Source of the DNA: Qipengyuania qiaonensis
GTDB lineage: Bacteria; Pseudomonadota; Alphaproteobacteria; Sphingomonadales; Sphingomonadaceae
Direction of reading: 5' to 3'
NCBI RefSeq assembly: GCF_019711515.1
Contig: NZ_JAIGNO010000006.1
Span: forward strand, 124,001-188,000
DNA length: 64,000 nt
Shown one piece after another: positions 27,957 through 37,836 of this stretch; within the stretch, counting starts at the first letter, position 1; the number at the start of each line of letters is the position of its first letter. Position numbers and translations under genes: made by a program. Under the pieces are notes generated by a model that was not told the DNA's origin, did not search any database, and saw nothing but the letters and a program-made list of their open reading frames with translations.

Positions 27957-28862
27957 ATGGAACTCGAACAGAAGCGAGTCGCGCTTGCCAACGGGATCGA
28001 ACTCGACGTCGTGGACGAAGGCCCGCGCGATGCGCCGGTGCTGATCTTCCTGCACGGCTTTCCCGAAAGCCACCGCACCTGGCGCCACCAGATCGCGCAT
28101 TTTTCCGGCCGCTTCCGCTGCATCGCCCCGGACCAGCGCGGCTATCGCGGATCGTCCAAGCCGCAGGAGGTAGAAGCCTATACGCCCGACAAGCTGATCG
28201 GCGACGTGTTCCTGCTAGCCGATGCGCTCGGTGTCGACACTTTCACGATCGTCGGGCACGACTGGGGCGGAGCTATTGCCTGGGGCGTCGCCTATACCGG
28301 GATGATGAATGGCCGCGTCGCGCGCGCGATCATCGCGAATGCACCGCATCCGGTGCTGTTTCCCAAACTGCTCTATACCAACCGCCAGCAGCGGGAGGCG
28401 AGCCAGTATTTCCTGACCTTCCGCGATCCGGCGAACGATCCTATGATCCGCGAACACGGTCTTGCCCCGGTCCTGACGAAAGCCTTCGAGGGACGCCATG
28501 TCGGCACGATGATGGAGCCCGAGGAGCTGGCGCGCCTGCTGCAGGACTGGTCAGATCCCGATGCCGCCATCGGTATGCTCAACTACTACCGGGCGAGCCC
28601 GATGGAAGTCCTCCCGCTCGACGCGCCGTATGAACTGCCCTCGGACTACCAGCCCTTCCCGCTGCCCAAGCTGGCGATCCCGACGCTCGTCATCTGGGCG
28701 ATGGACGACGAGGCGCTGCCGCCCGCCAATCTCGACGGTCTCGACGAAGTCGTCGACGCGCTCGAAGTGGTCGAGGTGCCGGGCTGCGGCCATTTCGTGC
28801 AGTGGGAAAAGCCCGGGGCGTTCAACGCCGCGGCCGACGCGTTTCTCTCGCGGACTTCCTGA
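27957..28862 (+). CDS. Alpha/beta hydrolase, epoxide hydrolase-like
   Basis: This 301-residue protein is a second epoxide-hydrolase-like enzyme in the window: LIFLHGFPESHRTWRHQI, DQRGYRGSSKP, the nucleophile elbow VGHDWGGAIAW with Asp, and VPGCGHFVQWEKP giving the His. It starts 2 nt after the SDR stop and ends against the convergent DUF2332 gene with no gap. With SDR and pirin it may form a small oxidation and hydrolysis unit (inference). Confidence 0.88.
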   Translation: MELEQKRVALANGIELDVVDEGPRDAPVLIFLHGFPESHRTWRHQIAHFSGRFRCIAPDQRGYRGSSKPQEVEAYTPDKLIGDVFLLADALGVDTFTIVGHDWGGAIAWGVAYTGMMNGRVARAIIANAPHPVLFPKLLYTNRQQREASQYFLTFRDPANDPMIREHGLAPVLTKAFEGRHVGTMMEPEELARLLQDWSDPDAAIGMLNYYRASPMEVLPLDAPYELPSDYQPFPLPKLAIPTLVIWAMDDEALPPANLDGLDEVVDALEVVEVPGCGHFVQWEKPGAFNAAADAFLSRTS

Positions 28863-29954
28863 TCAACCGGTCCATTCGATCCACGCCCCGTGCGGATGCG
28901 CGGTGGCGAGCTTGCGGCGCATATCACCGCGTGGCCAGTAACTTACGGTCAATTCGTGCCGGTGCGTATCGCGATTGGCTTCGACGCTGACCCAGGCGAG
29001 TGGCGTCGCTTCGCGTGCCCTGCCGCCCGCAGCTTCCATCAGCTCCACGATCTGGTCGCGCTCGTCGCGCGGGATATACTGCCACACCACGGAGTGCATC
29101 AGCACGCGCGTGGTCCCTTCGGCTTGCGGCAGGGCGAGCCGATCGCGCAGGAAGTCGACGGCCCGCTTGCGCTCGACTTCGGGCGGGAAGGCATTCGCCG
29201 CCTCGATAGCGGCATCCATCCGGGCGAAGCGCTCGGTGAATTCGGGCCAGATATACGCCTTCAACCGCAGCGCCTGCCGCTCGTCGGTCAGATCGACAGG
29301 CGCCACATCGCAGCCGACCGCCCCGACGATATCGAAGCCGCGCGCCGGCGGCGGCTCGCCGCGCCAGTCGGGGGTGAGATGCAGGCGCGAGGATTTCGGC
29401 CCGACTTTGACGCCGCCGAGATCGTAGCGATAACGGCGCATCATCAGGTTGATGCCGGCGCTCGATCCGATTTCCATAAGCTCGAAATCGCCGGGCAGGC
29501 CGTGATCGACCAGCCACAGGAAAGCGGCGGCGAAATTCGCCGACCGTCCGGCCTCGTTGGTCTGTGGTGGACCATCGAGCCACGGCATGAGGAACGGTTC
29601 GTGACGCTCGATCGCTCCGGCGATTAACTCGGCGCCGTTGTTGGGCCCGAGCCCTTCGTAAATCGGCGCGAGGCCCGGCTCCTCACCGGCGAGTTGAAGC
29701 GCGTGCAAGCCGCCGGCAATCCGCAGCGGCAGCGCATCCGCCAGCGCCGGCCCAGCCCAGCGCCGCACGCGTCGCATGACCGCGCCCCCGCGCTCGGTCG
29801 GTAGAAGTTCGCGTAGACCCTGGCAAACCAGCGCGGTGATCGGGGCGCCATTGTCGCGGCAATACGCGACCTGGTTTTCGAACGCACGCGCCACCGCCTC
29901 CGGCCCCTTCGAAGCCGGCTCGGTTACGACATATTCCGCCTCGTCGATCGCCAT
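28863..29954 (-). CDS. DUF2332 family protein
   Basis: This 363-residue protein matches the DUF2332 family of unknown function. Visible family segments are [51 protein letters not shown] with a glycine-rich loop like an S-adenosylmethionine site, and [19 protein letters not shown]. The EIGSSAGIN loop hints at a methyltransferase-like fold, but no activity is established. It is divergent from hisG with 36 nt between the start codons. Confidence 0.85.
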   Translation of the reverse strand: MAIDEAEYVVTEPASKGPEAVARAFENQVAYCRDNGAPITALVCQGLRELLPTERGGAVMRRVRRWAGPALADALPLRIAGGLHALQLAGEEPGLAPIYEGLGPNNGAELIAGAIERHEPFLMPWLDGPPQTNEAGRSANFAAAFLWLVDHGLPGDFELMEIGSSAGINLMMRRYRYDLGGVKVGPKSSRLHLTPDWRGEPPPARGFDIVGAVGCDVAPVDLTDERQALRLKAYIWPEFTERFARMDAAIEAANAFPPEVERKRAVDFLRDRLALPQAEGTTRVLMHSVVWQYIPRDERDQIVELMEAAGGRAREATPLAWVSVEANRDTHRHELTVSYWPRGDMRRKLATAHPHGAWIEWTG

Positions 29955-29990
29955 TGCCCTTTCGGCCCCTGCTGCCTATCTGCGCACCCC

Positions 29991-30647
29991 ATGAACGAAT
30001 GCCTGACCTTCGCCGTTCCCAAGGGCCGCATCCTCGACGAAGCGCTGCCCGTGATGGCGCGTGCCGGCGTCGTGCCCGAAGATGACTTCCACGACAAGGC
30101 CAACCGCTCGCTGACCTTTGCCACCACGCGCGACGACATGAAGCTGATCCGCGTGCGCGCCTTCGACGTCGCCACCTTCGTCGCGCACGGCGCGGCCCAG
30201 ATGGGCATAGTGGGGTCAGACGTGATCGAGGAATTCGACTATGCCGATCTCTATGCACCGGTCGATCTCGATATCGGGCATTGCCACCTTTCGGTCGCCG
30301 AACCGAACGACGGCGCCGCCCGCGTCGACGGCGCGAGCCACCTGCGCGTAGCAACCAAATACCCCAACCTCACCCGCCGCCATTTCGAACGGCAGGGCAT
30401 CCAGGCCGAATGCGTCAAGCTGAACGGAGCGATGGAAATTGCCCCGGCGCTGGGGCTGGCCGGGCGTATCGTCGACCTCGTTTCGACCGGAACGACGCTG
30501 CGCGAAAACGGGCTCGTCGAAACGGGCCGTATTCTCGACATCTCGGCGCGCCTGATCGTCAACCGCAAGGCTTTGAAAACCGATCCGCGGGTTGCCGCAT
30601 TGGTGGAGGCGTTTCGCGCCGATGCTGCCGAGCGCGAGGCCGCCTGA
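29991..30647 (+). CDS. hisG: ATP phosphoribosyltransferase, short form
   Basis: HisG begins histidine synthesis by joining ATP and PRPP. At 218 residues it is the short form, which lacks the C-terminal regulatory domain and normally needs HisZ as partner. Segments [27 protein letters not shown] and [16 protein letters not shown] (PRPP binding) are clear. No hisZ is visible in the window. It overlaps the hisD start by one base (TGATG). Confidence 0.95.
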   Translation: MNECLTFAVPKGRILDEALPVMARAGVVPEDDFHDKANRSLTFATTRDDMKLIRVRAFDVATFVAHGAAQMGIVGSDVIEEFDYADLYAPVDLDIGHCHLSVAEPNDGAARVDGASHLRVATKYPNLTRRHFERQGIQAECVKLNGAMEIAPALGLAGRIVDLVSTGTTLRENGLVETGRILDISARLIVNRKALKTDPRVAALVEAFRADAAEREAA

Positions 30648-31936
30648 TGCAGTTCCTGCGGACTAGCGATCCGGACTTTGCAAGAAAGTTCGACCGGGTC
30701 GTTCGCGGCCGCCGCGAAAGCGATGCACAGGTCGGACGCGACGTCGCGACGATTATCAACGAAGTGCGCGAGCGCGGCGATGACGCCCTGGTCGAATATA
30801 CCGCGCGTTTCGATAGCCATCACTTGACGCAGGACGGCGACTGGCGGATTGCCCTCGACGAATGCTGCGCCGCCTACGACGCTCTCGATGCCGAACTGCG
30901 CGACGCGCTCGAACTCGCGGCTGCACGCATCCGCGCCTATCACGAAGGCCAGCTTCCAGCGGATCGCGACTATACCGACGATATCGGCATGCGGCTCGGC
31001 GCGCGGTGGCGGCCGGTCGATGCGGCAGGGCTCTATGTGCCCGGCGGCCGCGCGGCCTATCCTTCGTCGCTGTTGATGAATGCGATCCCAGCCAAGGTCG
31101 CCGGAGTGGAACGCCTCGTGGTTACGACGCCGACACCGAAGGGCGTGGTCAATCCGCTGGTTCTCGCCGCCGCTTATATCGCCGGGGTCGACGAAATCTG
31201 GCGCGTGGGCGGGGCGCAGGCCGTGGCCGCCCTCGCCTATGGCACCAAGCGGATCGGCAAGGCCGATGTCGTTGCAGGACCCGGCAACGCCTGGGTCGCC
31301 GAAGCCAAGCGCCAGCTCTACGGCGTGGTCGGCATCGACATGGTCGCGGGGCCGAGCGAAATCCTCGTCATCGCCGATGCGAACAACAATCCCGACTGGA
31401 TCGCTGCCGATCTCCTGAGCCAGGCCGAACACGACCCGACGAGCCAGTCGATCCTGATCACCGATAGCGACAGCCTCGCCCGCCAGGTAGAGGATTCGGT
31501 CGATATCGCGCTGATGAAGCTGCCGACGGCGAAAACCGCCAAGGCCAGCTGGGACGCGCACGGCCTGATCGTGTCGGTCGACACACTCGATGAAGCCCCG
31601 GCCCTGTCCGACCGGCTGGCGGCAGAGCATGTCGAGCTGATGGTCGACGAACCGCAGGCGCTGTTCGATCGCATGCGCCATGCGGGCAGCGTGTTTCTCG
31701 GCCGTCATACGCCCGAGGCCGTCGGCGATTATGTCGCGGGGCCCAACCACGTCCTTCCCACAGGGCGCCGTGCCCGCTTCGCCAGCGGACTGTCGGTGCT
31801 CGATTTCATGAAGCGCACCAGCTTCATCGACGCCTCCGAAGCTGCGCTCGCCGCGATCGGTCCGGCGGCGGTGAAGCTGGCGGAGGCGGAAGGCCTCCCT
31901 GCGCACGCCCTGTCGATTTCCACGAGACTGAAATGA
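30647..31936 (+). CDS. hisD: Histidinol dehydrogenase
   Basis: HisD oxidises histidinol to histidine in two NAD-dependent steps, using a bound zinc ion. The 429-residue sequence shows LYVPGGRAAYPSSLLMNAIPA, IWRVGGAQAVAALAYG, DMVAGPSEILVIADAN, LLSQAEHDPTSQ (zinc and substrate region), EHVELMVDEP and GPNHVLPTGRRARFASGLSV. The start overlaps the hisG stop. It is followed by nusB with a 4-nt overlap. Confidence 0.97.
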   Translation: MQFLRTSDPDFARKFDRVVRGRRESDAQVGRDVATIINEVRERGDDALVEYTARFDSHHLTQDGDWRIALDECCAAYDALDAELRDALELAAARIRAYHEGQLPADRDYTDDIGMRLGARWRPVDAAGLYVPGGRAAYPSSLLMNAIPAKVAGVERLVVTTPTPKGVVNPLVLAAAYIAGVDEIWRVGGAQAVAALAYGTKRIGKADVVAGPGNAWVAEAKRQLYGVVGIDMVAGPSEILVIADANNNPDWIAADLLSQAEHDPTSQSILITDSDSLARQVEDSVDIALMKLPTAKTAKASWDAHGLIVSVDTLDEAPALSDRLAAEHVELMVDEPQALFDRMRHAGSVFLGRHTPEAVGDYVAGPNHVLPTGRRARFASGLSVLDFMKRTSFIDASEAALAAIGPAAVKLAEAEGLPAHALSISTRLK

Positions 31937-32385
31937 GCCAGAATCCCAAGTCCCAGGCCCGCAGCGCCGCCCGCCTCGGTGCCGTGCAGGCGCTTTACCA
32001 GCAGCACATGGAAGGCACCCGCCTCGCCAAGCTGCTCGACGAATTCCACCAGCACCGCCTCGGCCGCGTGATCGAGGACGAGGAATACGCCGAAGCCGAT
32101 GTCGATTTCTTCGACGATATCGTCGGCGGCGTCGACGCCCGGCGCGAGGAGATCGACGAGAAGCTGACCGCCCGCCTCGCCGAGGGCTGGACGCTGGCAC
32201 GGCTCGACAAGACCATGCTCCAAATACTGCGCGCAGGCACCTACGAACTGATCGCCCGGCCGGACGTGCCCAAGGCCAGCGCGATCAGCGAATATGTCGA
32301 CGTCGCCAAGGCCTTCTTCGACGATCGCGAAGCGAAGTTCGTCAACGGCGTTCTCGACGCGGTGGCCAAAGAGGCCGGGCGCTGA
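31933..32385 (+). CDS. nusB: Transcription antitermination factor NusB
   Basis: NusB binds boxA RNA with NusE in rRNA antitermination. The 150-residue helical protein begins SQARSAARLGAVQALYQQHM and has LQILRAGTYELIARPDVPKA and EYVDVAKAFFDDREAKFVNGVLD, the conserved C-terminal region. The ATG overlaps the hisD stop as ATGA; its TGA is overlapped by the CTG start of thiL. Confidence 0.95.
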   Translation: MSQNPKSQARSAARLGAVQALYQQHMEGTRLAKLLDEFHQHRLGRVIEDEEYAEADVDFFDDIVGGVDARREEIDEKLTARLAEGWTLARLDKTMLQILRAGTYELIARPDVPKASAISEYVDVAKAFFDDREAKFVNGVLDAVAKEAGR

Positions 32386-33251
32386 ACGAAGCCGCGTTCA
32401 TCGCCGCCTTGCGGGCGCTGGCGACCGATCCCGCCGCCCGCCGGCTGGAAGACGATGCCGCCATCATCGAAATGGGCGGCGAAAGACTGGTCCTCACGCA
32501 CGATACGATGGTCGAGGGCGTCCATGTCCTCGAAGGGCAGGACCCGGCCGATGTCGCCTGGAAACTGGTCGCGGTGAACCTGTCGGACCTCGCTGCGAAG
32601 GGTGCCAAGCCGGTAGGCGTGCTCATCTCGCACATGCTCGGGAGCGACGACCACCGGTTCATCGAGGGTCTCGAAGAAGTACTTCGGACCTATGACGTGC
32701 CTCTTCTGGGTGGCGATACCGTCAGGGGAGAAGGCAATCGCGTCTGGGGATGCACTGCCATTGGACGGGCCACCCATGACCAAGTGCCGTCACGCGGTGG
32801 CGCGAAGCCCGGCGATGCCATCTATGTGACCGGTCCTCTGGGCGCCGCAATGCTGGGTTTCGAGGCCCTTCGCGATGGCGTCGAGCGCGACAGCAGCGCC
32901 TATAGACGGCCGCTTCCATTGGTTGATGAAGGCCAGGCGCTGGCTCCTCACGCTACCGCCATGATGGATGTTTCCGACGGCTTGCTCCTCGATTGCTGGC
33001 GCATGGCGAGTGTTTCGATCCGGGTGGCGTTCGAGCTGCAATCGGCTGCAATCCCGGTCGCCGACCCGTCGCGGTTCGATGACTGCATCCGCTGGGGCGA
33101 CGACTACCAGTTGCTTTTCACTGCACCGCCCGAAATCGACCTTCCGGTTGCCGTATCGCGCATCGGGACGGTGGTGGCCGCCGATCGACCGCAGCTTCGG
33201 CTCGACGGCGAAATCCTCTCTCCCGAACAGGGTCTCGGCTACCAGCACTGA
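32382..33251 (+). CDS. thiL: Thiamine-monophosphate kinase (probable CTG start)
   Basis: ThiL phosphorylates thiamine monophosphate to thiamine diphosphate. Motifs are RLEDDAAIIEMGGERLVLTHD, EGVHVLEGQDPADVAWKLVAVNLSDLAAKGA in order (shown in part as KLVAVNLSDLAAKGA), LLGGDTVRGEG, and MMDVSDGLLLDCWRM. The only start that keeps the family's N-terminus (NEAAFIAALRALATDPAARR) is a CTG overlapping the nusB stop as CTGA; the first in-frame common start, a TTG at 32409, would remove that part. At 289 residues it is slightly short of the usual 300-330. It closes the hisG-hisD-nusB-thiL unit. Confidence 0.9.
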   Translation: MNEAAFIAALRALATDPAARRLEDDAAIIEMGGERLVLTHDTMVEGVHVLEGQDPADVAWKLVAVNLSDLAAKGAKPVGVLISHMLGSDDHRFIEGLEEVLRTYDVPLLGGDTVRGEGNRVWGCTAIGRATHDQVPSRGGAKPGDAIYVTGPLGAAMLGFEALRDGVERDSSAYRRPLPLVDEGQALAPHATAMMDVSDGLLLDCWRMASVSIRVAFELQSAAIPVADPSRFDDCIRWGDDYQLLFTAPPEIDLPVAVSRIGTVVAADRPQLRLDGEILSPEQGLGYQH

Positions 33252-33280
33252 ACCCTTGCGCGCATCGCGGTCGATAAGCG

Positions 33281-33299
33281 CGAATTGCTGCGCAATTCG
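33281..33299 (+). other. Hairpin between thiL and hppA
   Basis: CGAATTG (33281-33287) and CAATTCG (33293-33299) form a perfect 7-bp stem with a 5-nt loop, 30 nt after the thiL stop. There is no T-run after it, so it is not a standard terminator; it may be an attenuating or RNA-stabilising hairpin. A TTGTCA at 33303 and TTATAC at 33324 just after it (15-bp spacing, shorter than ideal) could be the hppA promoter. Confidence 0.35.
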
Positions 33300-33406
33300 A
33301 CCTTGTCACGCAACACATGCCCCTTATACCCAAGAGCCATATGCGCCGACGTTTCCCGCGCCGGACTGCATAAACATATAGAAACAAACGGGAGGGGAAT
33401 TTTTCA

Positions 33407-35572
33407 GTGGATTTAGTTCTCATATCAATCTTGCCGGGACTGCTGGCCGTCGTGTACGGCTTCATCACCAGCCGTCAGGTGCTGGGCTCCGGCGCCGGCA
33501 ACGAAAAGATGCAGGAAATCGCCGCCGCCATCCAGGAAGGCGCGCAAGCCTATTTGAAACGTCAATACACTACCATCGCCATGGTCGGCGTGGTCGTGGC
33601 CGTGCTCGTCTTCGTCTTTCTCGGCATCATTCCCGCCATCGGTTTCGTGATCGGCGCGATCCTGTCGGGTGTGGCAGGCTTTATCGGGATGAACATCTCG
33701 GTGCGCTCCAACGTCCGCACGGCCGCCGCCGCGCAGAGCGGGCTGCAGCAGGGCCTCACCCTCGCCTTCCGCGCCGGGGCCATTACCGGCATGCTGGTGG
33801 CGGGCCTCGCCCTCCTCGCGATCGCCGTGTTCTTCTGGTATCTCGTCGGCCCGAGCGGCCACGCGCCCAACAGCCGTGAAGTGATCGACGGTCTCGTCGG
33901 TCTCGCCTTCGGCGCCTCGCTGATCTCGATCTTCGCGCGCCTTGGCGGCGGTATCTTCACCAAGGCGGCCGATGTCGGCGCCGACCTCGTCGGCAAGGTC
34001 GAGGCGGGCATCCCCGAAGACGATCCGCGCAACCCCGCCGTGATCGCCGACAATGTGGGCGACAATGTGGGCGACTGTGCAGGCATGGCGGCCGACCTGT
34101 TCGAAACCTATGTCGTCACCGTGGGTGCGACCATGGTGCTTACCGCGCTGCTGCTGAAGGGCCTCGGCGATCTGCTGATGCCGATGATGGCGCTGCCGCT
34201 GATGATCGGCGGGGCCTGCATCGTGACCAGCATTATCGGGACCTATTTCGTCAAGCTCGGCAAGGGAGGCACGAACGTGATGGGCGCGATGTACAAGGGC
34301 TTCATTGTCACCGCGCTGCTATCGATCCCGCTGATCTGGCTCGTCATCAACCTCGCGCTCGGCGGGATGGACACGGTCGTGGGCGGAAGCACAGTGACGG
34401 AAATAGTCGTCGCGACCGACGGTACCAATCTGGCCGAAGAAGGGCTTTCCGAACAGATCGGCGGCTTCACCGGCTGGTCGCTGTTCTACTGCTCGCTCAT
34501 CGGACTTGCGATCACAGGTCTGATCATCTGGATCACCGAGTATTACACCGGCACCAACTATCGCCCGGTGAAGTCGATCGCCAAGGCATCCGAAACGGGC
34601 CACGGCACCAATGTGATTCAGGGTCTGGCCATCAGCCTTGAGTCGACTGCACTGCCCACAATCCTGATAGTCGCCGGCATTATCGCAACCTTCCAGCTCG
34701 CAGGACTCATGGGCATTGCCTATGCCGCCACCGCCATGCTGGCGCTGGCAGGCATGGTCGTGGCGCTCGACGCCTATGGTCCGGTGACGGACAATGCGGG
34801 CGGCATCGCCGAAATGGCAGGCCTCGACGACAGCGTGCGTGAGAAGACCGACCTGCTCGATGCGGTGGGCAATACCACCAAGGCCGTGACCAAGGGCTAT
34901 GCGATCGGATCGGCCGGCCTTGCCGCGCTAGTTCTGTTCGCTGCCTACACCACCGACCTCGCCGAGTTCTTCCCGAACGCGGACGTCGATTTCAGCCTCG
35001 AGAACCCCTACGTCATCGTCGGCCTGCTGCTCGGCGCGCTGCTCCCGTACCTGTTCGGTGCGATGGGCATGACCGCCGTGGGCCGTGCCGCAGGCGACGT
35101 GGTGAAAGACGTGCGCGAACAGTTCGCCGCGGACAAGGGCATCATGGCGGGCACCAGCAAGCCGAACTATGCCCGCACGGTGGACCTCGTAACCAAGGCG
35201 GCGATCAAGGAAATGATCGTGCCGTCGATGCTGCCGGTCCTTGCGCCGATCGTGGTCTATTACGTGATCACGCTGATCGCGGGTCAGGAAAACGGCTTCG
35301 CGGCGCTCGGTGCACTGCTGCTCGGCGTGATCGTCGGCGGTATCTTCGTCGCCCTGTCCATGACCGCCGGTGGCGGCGCCTGGGACAACGCCAAGAAGTA
35401 TATCGAAGACGGCAATCACGGCGGCAAGGGCAGCGAAGCCCACAAGGCCGCTGTCACCGGCGATACCGTGGGCGATCCCTACAAGGATACTGCAGGTCCG
35501 GCCGTGAACCCGATGATCAAGATCACCAACATCGTCGCGCTGCTGCTGCTGGCAGCACTCGCGGCCGGCTGA
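33407..35572 (+). CDS. hppA: Membrane-bound proton-translocating pyrophosphatase, K+-independent type
   Basis: This 721-residue integral membrane protein hydrolyses pyrophosphate and pumps H+ out of the cytoplasm. The substrate-site segments are [40 protein letters not shown] and [12 protein letters not shown], then [16 protein letters not shown] and a C-terminal [14 protein letters not shown]. The subtype residues in [10 protein letters not shown] (Lys492 and Thr495) are those of the K+-independent class. The GTG start follows GGGAGGGG. About 15 membrane helices can be seen. A strong terminator follows the gene. Confidence 0.96.
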   Translation: MDLVLISILPGLLAVVYGFITSRQVLGSGAGNEKMQEIAAAIQEGAQAYLKRQYTTIAMVGVVVAVLVFVFLGIIPAIGFVIGAILSGVAGFIGMNISVRSNVRTAAAAQSGLQQGLTLAFRAGAITGMLVAGLALLAIAVFFWYLVGPSGHAPNSREVIDGLVGLAFGASLISIFARLGGGIFTKAADVGADLVGKVEAGIPEDDPRNPAVIADNVGDNVGDCAGMAADLFETYVVTVGATMVLTALLLKGLGDLLMPMMALPLMIGGACIVTSIIGTYFVKLGKGGTNVMGAMYKGFIVTALLSIPLIWLVINLALGGMDTVVGGSTVTEIVVATDGTNLAEEGLSEQIGGFTGWSLFYCSLIGLAITGLIIWITEYYTGTNYRPVKSIAKASETGHGTNVIQGLAISLESTALPTILIVAGIIATFQLAGLMGIAYAATAMLALAGMVVALDAYGPVTDNAGGIAEMAGLDDSVREKTDLLDAVGNTTKAVTKGYAIGSAGLAALVLFAAYTTDLAEFFPNADVDFSLENPYVIVGLLLGALLPYLFGAMGMTAVGRAAGDVVKDVREQFAADKGIMAGTSKPNYARTVDLVTKAAIKEMIVPSMLPVLAPIVVYYVITLIAGQENGFAALGALLLGVIVGGIFVALSMTAGGGAWDNAKKYIEDGNHGGKGSEAHKAAVTGDTVGDPYKDTAGPAVNPMIKITNIVALLLLAALAAG

Positions 35573-35594
35573 TCTTCGTATCCGACCGACTACG

Positions 35595-35634
35595 GGGCGG
35601 CGGCATCTGCGGATGACGCCGCCCTTTACTTTTT
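35595..35634 (+). terminator. Rho-independent terminator after hppA
   Basis: An 8-bp GC stem (35595-35602 pairing with 35617-35624) continues, after one mismatch, into an inner CATC/GATG stem with a TGCG loop, and is followed by TTTACTTTTT. It lies 22 nt after the hppA stop codon. Confidence 0.85.
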
Positions 35635-35699
35635 GGCCCGTTAAGCAAGTTTAAGCGGCTTGGACATATTGCTATCGCGCGAAACAGGGACGGTACCCA

Positions 35700-36875
35700 T
35701 TGACGAGCATCGAAGACCTGACCGGGAATGGTTGGTGCGGCACATCCGCATCCGCTGAACCATGCCCTGCGCTCGTCGACGGCTTTCAGGTTCGTCCCTG
35801 GGCTGAATACGACACGCCGGCATTCGTTGCCGCGTGGCGGAAGCTGGCCTGCCGATCCCGCACGCCCAATCCATTCCATGAAAACTGGTTTCTGCTGCCA
35901 TCTCTTCGGCAGTTCGATCGATCGGGCGACGTCCGCCTCGCAACACTGGTTCACGATGGCGACCTGCTCGGCATGGTACCCTTGTGGCAGAGCCGGAACT
36001 ATCACGGCCGGTCGCTGCCGCATCTGGCGGGCTGGACCCATCCCAACAGTTTCTGCGGCGAACCGCTGATCGCCGAAGGTAACGAGGAAGCAGTCTGGTC
36101 GGCGGTACTCGACTGGTGCGACCGGAACTGGCGACAGAGCGCCTTTCTCCATTTTGCGGCACTCCCGCTCGACGGGACCGCCTTCGAAACCCTGAACACC
36201 GTCTGCCAGCAGAACCGGCGCCCCATGCGCATCGTCCAGCGGACCAGCAGGGCGGCCCTTCATCGCGGCCTTGCGCCGGAAGATCATCTGGTTCGCACGC
36301 TGGGCAAGAAGCGGCGCAAGGAACTCGCGCGCAAGCGCCGCCGGCTCGAAGACATGGGCGAACTGGTCTTTACGCGCGCTTTCGGGAGCGAGAACCTCGA
36401 TCACTGGATCGACCAGTTTCTCGCGCTGGAGAATGCGGGCTGGAAGGGGCTGGCAGGTTCGTCGCTCGCCAGCGCTGCGCAGACCGCCGATTTCTTCCGC
36501 CAGAGCCTCCGCGGCGCGGCCAGTGAAGGCAGGCTGGAGCGGCTGGCGTTCCATCTCGATGGCAAAGCGGTTGCGATGCTGTGCAATTTCATCACGCCGC
36601 CGCTCGCCCATAGTTTCAAGACGGCTTTCGACGAGAGCCTGTCGAAGCTTTCGCCCGGAATGCTGCTGCAGGTCGAAAACCTCGCCCTGCTGGAGCGTGA
36701 CGATATCGCCCTGACCGACAGCTGTGCGGTCGCCGGCCACCCGATGATCGAGCAGATCTGGGACGACCGGCGTGATGTGGTTGCGGTCTCGCTGGCCATT
36801 GGCGGTGGCATCCGCAGGCGGGTTGGCGATGTGCTGACCGCAATCGAGTCGCGAAGATCGGAGAAGAGAACATGA
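35700..36875 (+). CDS. GNAT-fold (CelD/BioF2-like) acetyltransferase
   Basis: This 391-residue protein resembles the 'GNAT_6/CelD' group, two linked GNAT-like domains related to FemAB proteins and found with polysaccharide or cell envelope genes. Recognisable parts are ATLVHDGDLLGMVPLW, KKRRKELARKRRRLEDMG (a strongly basic helix), FLALENAGWKGLAGSSL and KTAFDESLSKLSPGMLLQVEN. The TTG start is weakly supported by an AGGGACGG upstream; no ATG is available before the conserved part. It overlaps the next gene by 4 nt (ATGA). The acyl donor and target are unknown. Confidence 0.8.
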   Translation: MTSIEDLTGNGWCGTSASAEPCPALVDGFQVRPWAEYDTPAFVAAWRKLACRSRTPNPFHENWFLLPSLRQFDRSGDVRLATLVHDGDLLGMVPLWQSRNYHGRSLPHLAGWTHPNSFCGEPLIAEGNEEAVWSAVLDWCDRNWRQSAFLHFAALPLDGTAFETLNTVCQQNRRPMRIVQRTSRAALHRGLAPEDHLVRTLGKKRRKELARKRRRLEDMGELVFTRAFGSENLDHWIDQFLALENAGWKGLAGSSLASAAQTADFFRQSLRGAASEGRLERLAFHLDGKAVAMLCNFITPPLAHSFKTAFDESLSKLSPGMLLQVENLALLERDDIALTDSCAVAGHPMIEQIWDDRRDVVAVSLAIGGGIRRRVGDVLTAIESRRSEKRT

Positions 36876-37750
36876 CCGCCCACGATCCCGCGCTCGCCGC
36901 AGGCCCTAGCCGGGTATTCCCGCAGGAATCGCGCGCCGCATTCGCGGGTAGCTATCCCGAACAACCGCATGTGCTGCGCCATGACCTGATGCAGGACGAC
37001 CGGCTCGCGCTCGACGCTCTGGCGGCGGTTGCGGAGGCCCTGCCCGGCGGCTCGGTCGAGTATAATCTCGGCGATCTTCCGGTCGGGGTGGACGGCAAAC
37101 CCGGTTCGAACGGATTGTCGATCGGCGAAACGATCCGCCATATCGCCACCAGCAATAGCTGGGCGGTGCTCAAGAACATCGAGCAGGTGCCCGAATACCG
37201 GACGCTGCTGCTCGACCTGCTGGAGGAACTTCGCCCCGATATCGAGGCAAAGACCGGCGCGATGCTTACCCCCCAGGGCTATGTCTTCATCTCCAGCCCC
37301 AACGCGGTCACGCCGTACCATTTCGACCCCGAACACAACATCCTTCTGCAACTCAGGGGCAGCAAGGTTATGACCCAGTTCCCAGCAGGTAACAACGTTT
37401 ACGCGCCGGACGAGGTGCATGAGAGCTACCATCTGGGCGGCCCACGCGAACTGCCGTGGAACGACGATCTGCGGGCAGGCGGCACCGCCTTTGCCATCGA
37501 GGCGGGCGAAGCTGTCTATGTTCCCGTTATGGCTCCGCATTTCGTCCGCAACGGGTCCGAAAGCTCGATTTCGCTGTCGATCACCTGGCGCAGCGAATGG
37601 AGTTACGACGAGGCCGGTGCGCGCTGCTTCAACGGGACGGTTCGCAAGCTCGGCCTGTCGCCCCGGGCCCCGCATCGCTGGCCCGGCAGCAACCGGTTGA
37701 AATGCCTCGGCTGGCGTGCCTACCGCAAACTCGTGCCCGACCGCGGGTAG
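36872..37750 (+). CDS. Cupin/JmjC-like Fe(II)-dependent oxygenase-type protein
   Basis: This 292-residue protein has a JmjC/cupin_8-like core. The metal triad looks present: H and D in VTPYHFDPEHNILLQLRGSK (HxD type) and a distal His in VPVMAPHFVRNG. It is the group annotated as 'transcription factor jumonji' or cupin-like, and probably a 2-oxoglutarate oxygenase. The ATG overlaps the preceding GNAT gene stop as ATGA, so the two are made together and may act on the same envelope or protein target (inference). The C-terminus holds WPGSNRLKCLGWRAYRKL. Confidence 0.83.
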   Translation: MTAHDPALAAGPSRVFPQESRAAFAGSYPEQPHVLRHDLMQDDRLALDALAAVAEALPGGSVEYNLGDLPVGVDGKPGSNGLSIGETIRHIATSNSWAVLKNIEQVPEYRTLLLDLLEELRPDIEAKTGAMLTPQGYVFISSPNAVTPYHFDPEHNILLQLRGSKVMTQFPAGNNVYAPDEVHESYHLGGPRELPWNDDLRAGGTAFAIEAGEAVYVPVMAPHFVRNGSESSISLSITWRSEWSYDEAGARCFNGTVRKLGLSPRAPHRWPGSNRLKCLGWRAYRKLVPDRG

Positions 37751-37836
37751 CGGCCGGCGGTACGCGCGTCCACCAACCCGGCACCGCCGGGGGCGATCCG
37801 CTTGACGGATACGTAAACGGCAAGCAAAGCCCCCGG

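Noticed and set aside
30251..32200. A 649-codon minus-strand frame antisense to hisG, hisD and nusB
   Set aside because: All three plus-strand genes are certain; the frame lacks motifs.
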